Part shown: positions 7,307 through 12,311 of the stretch, in pieces
Layout of the letters: each line of letters opens with the position of its first letter
Position numbering within the stretch: the first letter of the stretch is position 1
NCBI GenBank assembly: GCA_039815415.1
Contig: JBCBZH010000097.1
Span: 1-13,536, forward strand
Direction of reading: 5' to 3'
DNA length: 13,536 nucleotides
DNA from: JBCBZH01 sp039815415
GTDB taxonomy: Bacteria > Bacteroidota > Rhodothermia > Rhodothermales > Rubricoccaceae
Position numbers and translations under genes: made by a program
The notes under the pieces: generated by a model
Databases searched by the model: none
What the model was told of the DNA's origin: nothing
Seen by the model: only the letters and a program-made list of their open reading frames with translations

Positions 7307-7972
7307 GTGCGTATCGTCCTCACCGCTCTCGTTGCTCTCACCCTCGCCGCGTGCTCTGAGCCGCCTCCGCCCATCGGTCCGCCCGAGGGATGGGTGACCG
7401 ACGGGTCGGATCGCTGGTTCCTCCCCGAAGCCGACACGGCCTCTGCCTTCCGCGACCTCTCGACCATCAGCGCAATGGGCATTGCGCGCGACGGCGACAC
7501 CGAATTTGTCCGATGGACGCAGGAAGAGCTGACCGAGTTGTACCGCACCAACCCAGAGGTGGTCGATTCCGTCTTTGGCGCCGAGTTCCTCGACGAGATC
7601 CGGGCGGGCGCACCGGCAGGCGAGAACTACGAGGAGGCCGCACGCTCGCTCGTCAACGACGTCAAGCGCGACTTTTACCAGCGCTACAACCCGCCGCTGA
7701 AGCAGAACCGCGAGGAGGGCTACTTCGTGCCGGACAGTCTCCTGGAGGTGACGGGCGCAGTTGTTCTGCAGATCTACGTCAACGCAGACAATCAGCCGGT
7801 CGCCATTCGCAAGCTCGAGGGAACGGGCACGGCGCTGGACGACATCGTGATGCGCGATGCCGCGCTCTCGTCGTTCACCGATTCATGGGTCCGCGAGACG
7901 GCAGGGCGTTCCGAGGGCAAGAAGATTCCCGCGTGGGTGCGGATTCGTCAGGCGTTCGGCGAGGCGGGATGA
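7307..7972 (+). CDS. Predicted lipoprotein with a TonB C-terminal-like domain
   Basis: The 221-residue product starts at GTG 7307: MRIVLTALVALTLAAC is a clear lipoprotein signal with lipobox LAAC, Cys16, followed by a short Pro-rich stretch. The frame is open back to TTG 7208, but that would put a non-signal extension and the motif hairpin region in front, so the GTG is preferred. Residues 25-140 are acidic and not recognised. Residues about 148-215 (VTGAVVLQIYVNADNQPVAIRKLEGTG ... IPAWVRIRQAF; a stretch described here by its ends) look like the TonB C-terminal beta-alpha-beta-beta domain. It lacks the membrane helix and long Pro/Lys spacer of true TonB. Function unknown; a periplasmic-face adaptor is possible. 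Its stop overlaps the next start (ATGA), so the two genes are coupled. Confidence 0.7.
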   Translation: MRIVLTALVALTLAACSEPPPPIGPPEGWVTDGSDRWFLPEADTASAFRDLSTISAMGIARDGDTEFVRWTQEELTELYRTNPEVVDSVFGAEFLDEIRAGAPAGENYEEAARSLVNDVKRDFYQRYNPPLKQNREEGYFVPDSLLEVTGAVVLQIYVNADNQPVAIRKLEGTGTALDDIVMRDAALSSFTDSWVRETAGRSEGKKIPAWVRIRQAFGEAG

Positions 7973-8349
7973 CGCTCACCATCGAGCCGGGGCGCTTTGC
8001 GGTGTGCAGGCTCCCAGCCGAGGCCCCGCTCGCCGACTGGATGTGGACGGGTACCCTCGTGTCGGTCACGCGGCGAGCCGATGAGCTGTCCGTCGTCTGC
8101 GACGAGGCCGCGGTCCCTGAGGGCGTTCAAGCCGAAACGGGCTGGCGTGCCCTCACGGTCGCGGGTCCTCTGGACTTCGCGCTGACAGGCATCCTCGCCG
8201 AGCTGGCGACGGTGCTGGCTGATCCGGGTGTGTCCATCTTCGCCATCTCGACGTTCGATACGGACGTGCTCCTCGTGCGCGCCGACGCGCTCGACACGGC
8301 AATAGCCGCATTGCGCGCAGCGGGGCATCACGTGTCGCCAACTGGCTAA
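7969..8349 (+). CDS. ACT-domain protein
   Basis: This 126-residue cytoplasmic protein matches the small ACT/CASTOR-like ACT proteins. It has an N-terminal RFAVCRLPAEAPLADWM, then SVTRRADELSVVC, then GWRALTVAGPLDFALTGILA, and finally GVSIFAISTFDTDVLLV, which is the second ACT half. Such proteins are presumed amino-acid sensors or regulators, but the ligand is unknown. The ATG overlaps the upstream stop by four bases (ATGA, 7969-7972), so translation is likely coupled to the lipoprotein gene. The gene converges on the GNAT gene, with 41 bases between stops. One exact copy of the window's motif (CGAGCTGGCG, 8199-8208) encodes part of ILAELATVL. Confidence 0.85.
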   Translation: MTLTIEPGRFAVCRLPAEAPLADWMWTGTLVSVTRRADELSVVCDEAAVPEGVQAETGWRALTVAGPLDFALTGILAELATVLADPGVSIFAISTFDTDVLLVRADALDTAIAALRAAGHHVSPTG

Positions 8350-8390
8350 CGCTGACCCTGGTTCGAACTGGCCAGCGCCAACGTTGCATG

Positions 8391-8894
8391 CTACATGGCA
8401 AAGGCGGGATGGTACTGCGCCACACCCAACACGCCCTCCAGCGCGCCAGCTCGAAGCTCCATCGCCATGAACGCCTCGCGGGGCACGTCGTATTCGGACG
8501 CCAGCCCGAGATCGGTGGCGGGTGTGAAGCCAAAGCGGGGGTAGTAGGTCGGGTGGCCGAGGGCGAAAACCGCGTCGGCACCTGCGTCCCGACAGGCATC
8601 GAGGCCCGCACGAACCAGGGCGCTGCCGATGCCCCTGCGCTGGCGATCCGGTAGAACGGCCATCGGCGCCAGCCCGTAGAAGGTCCGCTCCGGTCGCGCT
8701 GGCGAGAGCGTCATCGCGGAGAAGGCGCTGTGGCCGACGACGGCATCATTGAGCACCGCTACGAGACTGAGATACCCGTCGGTGGGGCGGAGGCGGTCCA
8801 CGAGGTCGGCCTCGTCGGGCTGGCCGAAGGCGGCGACGTTCACCGCGCGAATCGCCGTGATGTCGTCGGGGCGCTCGGGGCGGATCTGGATCAT
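8391..8894 (-). CDS. GNAT-family N-acetyltransferase (YhbS-like)
   Basis: This 167-residue protein has the full GNAT fold. The N-terminal strand and helix are MIQIRPERPDDITAIRAVN. The acetyl-CoA-binding motif A is LAPMAVLPDRQRRGIGSALV, with the Q/R-x-x-G-x-G loop at residues 85-90. The downstream ALGHPTYYPRFGFTPA segment (111-126) is typical of the YhbS subgroup. It should transfer an acetyl group from acetyl-CoA to an unidentified substrate. The start ATG lies one base after the TGA of the RuvC-like gene (spacing TGA-g-ATG), so both are probably one minus-strand operon. Confidence 0.88.
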   Translation of the reverse strand: MIQIRPERPDDITAIRAVNVAAFGQPDEADLVDRLRPTDGYLSLVAVLNDAVVGHSAFSAMTLSPARPERTFYGLAPMAVLPDRQRRGIGSALVRAGLDACRDAGADAVFALGHPTYYPRFGFTPATDLGLASEYDVPREAFMAMELRAGALEGVLGVAQYHPAFAM

Positions 8895-8895
8895 C

Positions 8896-9477
8896 TCAGC
8901 GGTGACGGATGGGCTCGGGAATCTCGTTTAGCCAGCGCGCCTCCAGCACGCCCCACAGGCCGATGGCGATGGCTTCGGCCACATCGTGGCGGAGGGCGCC
9001 GGTGGGGGCTTTGGCGCCGCTCCATGCGATGACCGCCCGCGCCAGCCCGTCGGCGGCCGCCTTGGCGTCGGCGCCGTGACGTTGCTCGCGCGGCAGCAGC
9101 AGGGCCTTCCGCCACCGCTCGGCTCCGATCACCCGGACGCTCATGTCTCTGCGTTCCCCCTCGCGCACCCACACCTCCGCGAGATCTCCACCGCCTTCGA
9201 GAATGAGCCGCTCCACGCCTTGGGCCTGATGGAGCATCGAGCTGGCGGCCCGCTTCAGGCGCGACCGGCTGCCGAGGTTCTGGGAGCGGTATGAGAGGAG
9301 GCGACCGTCGCGGCCGTAGAAGGCGAACCCCGTTCGGAGACCGAGGTCGACGGCGAGAAGTGCAGGATCGGAAGCGATGGTGTGTTGGGGCGAGAGACTG
9401 AACAGATGGCCGAGTTGGCGGGCAACAAACAGTTGTGAGCCGGTGCGGGGTCCCTTATTCTGACGAGGTCTCAGCAA
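8896..9477 (-). CDS. RuvC-like RNase H-fold nuclease (putative)
   Basis: This protein is about 193 residues if started at TTG 9477. Three acidic blocks match the RuvC arrangement: Asp44 in LLAVDLGLRTGFA, Glu94 in RLILEGGGD, and Asp165 with Glu168 in RHDVAEAIAIGLWG, where the second RuvC C-terminal Asp is replaced by Glu. Between them lie AERWRKALLL and a HGADAKAAADGLARAVI helix, as in RuvC-like resolvases. A DNA junction or RNA/DNA nuclease role is inferred, not shown. The start is uncertain: an in-frame stop (TAA, complement of 9481-9483) lies just upstream, and no ATG or GTG precedes Asp44. The TTG at 9475-9477 is therefore the only ordinary candidate. Its first 30 or so codons overlap the promoter of the divergent T9SS gene. 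Confidence 0.65.
   Translation of the reverse strand: MLRPRQNKGPRTGSQLFVARQLGHLFSLSPQHTIASDPALLAVDLGLRTGFAFYGRDGRLLSYRSQNLGSRSRLKRAASSMLHQAQGVERLILEGGGDLAEVWVREGERRDMSVRVIGAERWRKALLLPREQRHGADAKAAADGLARAVIAWSGAKAPTGALRHDVAEAIAIGLWGVLEARWLNEIPEPIRHR
9433..9461 (+). promoter_or_regulatory. Sigma-70-like promoter of T9SS gene copy 1
   Basis: TTGTGA (9433-9438), a 17-base spacer, and TATTCT (9456-9461), about 27 bases before the ATG. The same boxes at the same spacing occur before copy 2 although the surrounding bases have diverged, which supports function. The boxes lie inside the annotated 5' end of the opposing RuvC-like gene. Confidence 0.65.
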
Positions 9478-9487
9478 ACGTTAGGAT

Positions 9488-10417
9488 ATGATCCGGTGGA
9501 TTCTCTCGGTTTCGCTCATGGTGTCCGCGGCGGGTGTGTTTGCTCAGCCGCAGGATCGGAATGTGGACGCGCTCGAGACATCGATCACGACAGACAAGGC
9601 GAGCTATGCCGAGGGAGAACCTATCGAGATTCGAATCACCAACGCCAACCCGACGGATTCCTCGGCGGTGAAGGAATTTCTTGTCGGGTGCTCGACATCG
9701 TTCACCCTCAATGGACTCTCACCAGATTTCTATTGTGGTGCAGCTGCATTTCCCGTCATCTTTCCAGCCTACTCTGCGCTCACAGTCGTTTGGAGAATGG
9801 AGCCGATCGACATGGGGTGGCCTACGCGAAGTGGACAGCATCTGCTCGTCGGGTATGGCATGGGAGAGCCTGGTATGACCACGTTTGAGGCTCCTGCCGC
9901 GACGGGGGGGCGTGTCATTTTTTTGACGGTTCCGGGTTTGACCTTGGATGATCTCGCACCGTTGCGTAATAGTCTCAATGCGGAGGTATTAGGCGAAAGC
10001 GAAGGAGCCGGTGGAGCTTTTGGAGAATGGAGGATTCGAGGAGAACAGCCCCTGGATACTCTTGTCGCTCAGTACGAACTGGACGCTCGGTTTCAGAGGT
10101 TTGAGGCAAACCGAGAGATGTATCCTGTGGAATCGTTCTTTACCGCTGACGAGTATGCGTCGCCAGGACTGGGTCTTCAGATCGTTGCCTTTCCCAATCC
10201 GGTCTCGGAGACCCTCGAGCTGGCGATCTCCACGCCACAGCCGCAAGAGGCCACACTCGAGGTGTTCGATGCCCTGGGCCGCCGCACCTACAGGGACACA
10301 AACTGGCGCGGAGATTCCCGCCAGCTCGATGTGAGTCAGTGGCCTCCGGGTCTATATACGGTTCGTGTGAGCACCCGAGACGCCAGCTCGATGCAGCGGG
10401 TCACGGTGGTCCGGTAG
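9488..10417 (+). CDS. Secreted BsuPI-like protein with T9SS sorting tail, copy 1
   Basis: This 309-residue protein has a signal peptide (about residues 1-19, ending FA before Gln20). An N-terminal domain (about 28-130: SYAEGEPIEIRITNANPTDSSAV, then a Cys-bearing strand and an AYSALTVVWRMEPIDMGW turn) resembles the BsuPI proteinase-inhibitor-like beta domain. A middle region (140-225) is unassigned. The C-terminal T9SS type A sorting domain covers about 233-309 (IVAFPNPVSETLEL ... GLYTVRVST). The tail should route the protein through the type IX system to the cell surface or medium. It is a paralogue of the gene at 10632. It looks more drifted and less GC-rich in its middle than its sister. 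A canonical-looking promoter precedes it, and the mpl remnant follows directly. Confidence 0.85.
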   Translation: MIRWILSVSLMVSAAGVFAQPQDRNVDALETSITTDKASYAEGEPIEIRITNANPTDSSAVKEFLVGCSTSFTLNGLSPDFYCGAAAFPVIFPAYSALTVVWRMEPIDMGWPTRSGQHLLVGYGMGEPGMTTFEAPAATGGRVIFLTVPGLTLDDLAPLRNSLNAEVLGESEGAGGAFGEWRIRGEQPLDTLVAQYELDARFQRFEANREMYPVESFFTADEYASPGLGLQIVAFPNPVSETLELAISTPQPQEATLEVFDALGRRTYRDTNWRGDSRQLDVSQWPPGLYTVRVSTRDASSMQRVTVVR

Positions 10418-10560
10418 CTGTCGCCAGCGCGTCGGTCAGCTCGCCCACCAGTCCATCGAACGACCCGCTCGACGTCACCAGTGCAAGGTCGCCAGCGCGG
10501 AGTTCTCGAACGAGATCGGGAAGGAGTGCATCAGCGGTCGCCAGCGCGTGGGCATCCGAT
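10418..10560 (-). pseudogene. Remnant of the 3' end of mpl
   Basis: Read on the minus strand, this stretch encodes HALATADALLPDLVRELRAG and onward to LALVTSSGSFDGLVGELTDALA. It aligns without gaps to the end of the intact mpl at 12313-12440 (AYASADALLPDLVGELRTG ... LALVMSNGSFDGLVRKLTDALA). About 48 codons remain. An in-frame stop lies just upstream (in the 10566-10580 region) and the rest of the gene is missing, so it cannot be a working ligase. It marks the right end of duplication unit 1. It follows the copy-1 stop exactly as the real mpl end follows the stop of the Stv-like gene. Confidence 0.85.
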
Positions 10561-10577
10561 TGGCGACAGGGCGATCA

Positions 10578-10606
10578 TTGCGAACGAGGCGGGATCACCC
10601 TATCCT
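10578..10606 (+). promoter_or_regulatory. Sigma-70-like promoter of T9SS gene copy 2
   Basis: TTGCGA (10578-10583), a 17-base spacer, and TATCCT (10601-10606), 25 bases before the ATG. It matches the copy-1 promoter in spacing and differs by one base in each box. Confidence 0.65.
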
Positions 10607-10631
10607 GATCTGAGACTCAATTCGTTAGGAC

Positions 10632-11579
10632 ATGCTTCGCTGGATTCTGGTCGCGCCGCTCGCTCTCGTCTCAGCCCTCGCGTCGAGTCAGCCCTATCCC
10701 TCCGATCCAACCGAGCGCAACGTTGAGGCGCTAACGACGACGGTGTCGACAGACAAGCCGAGCTATGCCGAAGGCGAGGTGATCGAGATCCGCGTGACCA
10801 TCGCCAACCCGACGGATTCCTCAGCGGTGAAGCGGTACGGCCATGGGTGCATCACCCAGTTCTCGTTGAATGGCCTCTCCACGGAGGAGTACACCGCATG
10901 TACGCTGGCTGTGCGACCCATTGAGTTCCCGCCCTACTCGTCTCTCACCGTCGTCTGGCACGTAGACCCTCTGGACATGGGATGGCCAACGCATGGCGGG
11001 ACGCATACGGTGATCGGCTCCAGTGTGGGGGAGCCGGACACCACGACGTTCGACGCTCCGGCAGCAATGGGAGGGCGTGTGACGTTCCGCACCGTCCAAG
11101 GCTTGACTCCAGCGGATCTTGCATCGCTCCGCGACAGCCTGTCTGCGGAGGTGCTTTCAGAATGGGAGTCGGACGGCCGGGTCCAGGGCGACTGGCGCGT
11201 GCGTGGAGCTGCGCTGGATACAATCGTCGTGCGCTATCAGGCGGATTCCCGATTTGACCACTTCGAGGCCATCCGTTGGATTGTGCCGACCGAAGAGGTG
11301 TTCACTGCTGCCGATGCAACGCCGCTGAACTCCAGTCTCCAGGTTCTCGCGTTTCCCAACCCTGTCTCGGAGACACTCGAGCTGACGATCTCTGCATCCC
11401 AACCGGAGGAGGCCACACTCGAGGTGTTCGATGCTCTGGGGCGCCGCATCTATCTGGACACGAGCTGGCGTGGCACAACTCGCCAGCTCGATGTGAGTCA
11501 GTGGCCTCCGGGTCTCTATACGGTTCGTGTGAGCACACGAGACGCCAGCGCGACGCAGCGGGTCATGGTCATCCGCTAG
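10632..11579 (+). CDS. Secreted BsuPI-like protein with T9SS sorting tail, copy 2
   Basis: This 315-residue paralogue of the 9488 gene has the same order: signal peptide (about residues 1-19), BsuPI-like beta domain (about 35-135: SYAEGEVIEIRVTIANPTDS, PPYSSLTVVWHVDPLDMGW), a middle region, and a T9SS sorting domain (about 237-315, LAFPNPVSETLEL ... GLYTVRVST). Differences from copy 1 cluster in the middle of the mature protein, for instance around residues 65-100 and 175-230; the sorting tail is nearly identical. The role of the BsuPI-like domain here is unknown; inhibitor or adhesion functions are possible. The tail carries a perfect inverted pair of the 10-mer motif (11461-11490). The stop lies in CCGCTAGGCG, a direct-repeat partner of the end of the next gene. 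Confidence 0.85.
   Translation: MLRWILVAPLALVSALASSQPYPSDPTERNVEALTTTVSTDKPSYAEGEVIEIRVTIANPTDSSAVKRYGHGCITQFSLNGLSTEEYTACTLAVRPIEFPPYSSLTVVWHVDPLDMGWPTHGGTHTVIGSSVGEPDTTTFDAPAAMGGRVTFRTVQGLTPADLASLRDSLSAEVLSEWESDGRVQGDWRVRGAALDTIVVRYQADSRFDHFEAIRWIVPTEEVFTAADATPLNSSLQVLAFPNPVSETLELTISASQPEEATLEVFDALGRRIYLDTSWRGTTRQLDVSQWPPGLYTVRVSTRDASATQRVMVIR
11461..11490. repeat. Perfect 10-bp inverted motif pair inside the copy-2 sorting domain
   Basis: CGAGCTGGCG (11461-11470) and CGCCAGCTCG (11481-11490) are exact reverse complements with a 10-base loop, encoding the TSWRGTTRQLD part of the tail. In copy 1 the right arm is kept (10319-10328) but the left arm is degenerate (ACTGGCGCG). Confidence 0.75.
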
Positions 11580-11582
11580 GCG
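11573..11582 (+). repeat. Left direct repeat flanking the Stv-like gene
   Basis: CCGCTAGGCG at the copy-2 stop codon. The right partner CCGGTAGGCG (12305-12314) spans the stop of the Stv-like gene, with one mismatch in ten. The paralogous empty site is CCGGTAG (10411-10417). Confidence 0.5.
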
Positions 11583-11606
11583 GACGACAAGCGAAAGTGC
11601 GGATGT

Positions 11607-12311
11607 ATGTTGGGCAAGGCCATTGAAATCAATGGCATCGCGGACACTCATCAGCCCTTACGCCTCATGGCAACGCCTCCAGGAGCCACCCCGGTCGGCA
11701 ACAACTACTACCTCTTCAAGTCGCCGGTGCCCACCTCGGAGTGCCTGATCTCTGCGCACGGCGGGCATGGACGCGAGCGTCACTTCGTTGTGCCGCCGGG
11801 CGTGACGCTGCACTTCTACGCGTTCCACGGCTTCATCCAGTCGGATCCGGGCATCAACTTCCTGACGGACAACCCCATCCCGAAGGAGACCATCAAGGGC
11901 CTGGCCGGTCAGCAGGTGAAGTGCCACGATTACGGGCTGACGAAGTACCAGGGGCGGCACAACACCCAGGGGGAGACCTACGGTTCGATCCAGAACAAGG
12001 TGAACCGGACGGCTCGGAACATCAAGTCGTCCACGGAGGCGTTCGTGAGGTACGTCAGCAAAGGGGGCAGCGACGAGAAGAACATCGACGCGATGCTGGC
12101 GACGATGGGGTCCTACAGGCCCATTGACATCGTGACGGTCCGCAACCGCACGTTCTCGGGGGAGAGGATGCTGTCCGATCTGATCCAGAAGGTGCGGATC
12201 GCCTCCCCAGGGACCAACGTGTTCCACTGCAGCTTCTGCCGCAGCTCCGATCACTACGACGCCGGCCTGTCCCAGAAAGCGTCGGGCAACCGGTTCGCGT
12301 TCAGCCGGTAG
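11607..12311 (+). CDS. Stv-domain-like putative adhesin/effector protein
   Basis: This 234-residue protein has no signal peptide or membrane segment. I recognise the layout of the 'putative adhesin Stv' domain: SECLISAHGGHG (44-55), a strand pair with VVPPGVTLHFYAFHG (61-75), CHDYGLTKYQGRHNTQGETY (106-125), DIVTVRNRTFSGERMLSDLI (174-193) and VFHCSFCRSS (205-214). This is from memory of the family, so the name is tentative. The His51-Gly and Cys208/Cys211-Arg blocks after hydrophobic strands also recall caspase-like (clan CD) peptidases. Family members tend to occur as accessory or host-interaction genes; the biochemical activity is unknown. Its last 11 bases overlap the convergent end of mpl. 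A 10-base direct repeat flanks it, and the paralogous site in duplication unit 1 is empty, suggesting recent insertion. Confidence 0.55.
   Translation: MLGKAIEINGIADTHQPLRLMATPPGATPVGNNYYLFKSPVPTSECLISAHGGHGRERHFVVPPGVTLHFYAFHGFIQSDPGINFLTDNPIPKETIKGLAGQQVKCHDYGLTKYQGRHNTQGETYGSIQNKVNRTARNIKSSTEAFVRYVSKGGSDEKNIDAMLATMGSYRPIDIVTVRNRTFSGERMLSDLIQKVRIASPGTNVFHCSFCRSSDHYDAGLSQKASGNRFAFSR

Larger units (their letters stand above)
9410..10566. repeat. Tandem duplication, unit 1
   Basis: The unit runs from CCGAGTTGGCG (9410-9420, in the RuvC-like gene) through the promoter, T9SS gene copy 1 and a degenerate 3' piece of mpl to CCGATTGGCGA (10556-10566). Unit 2 restarts there. The distance from TTGGCG to the -35 box is 18 bases in both units and from -35 to -10 is 23 in both, so the homology extends to the joint. 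Confidence 0.7.
10561..11582. repeat. Tandem duplication, unit 2
   Basis: Second copy of promoter plus T9SS gene. The downstream mpl part of this unit is the intact gene, now separated from it by the Stv-like gene. The last 80 or so codons are close to unit 1 at the DNA level; for example 11481-11515 is identical to 10319-10353 over 35 bases, including all third positions. Confidence 0.7.

Noticed and set aside
8350..8390. Possible bidirectional terminator between the ACT and GNAT genes
   Set aside because: Only short self-complementary pieces (GTTCGAAC, CTGGCCAG) are present and there is no T tract on either strand.
10339..10608. 89-codon plus-strand frame across the end of copy 1 and the spacer
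   Set aside because: It overlaps the mpl remnant, which is recognisable on the other strand, and its own translation is low-complexity Ser/Arg/Ala.
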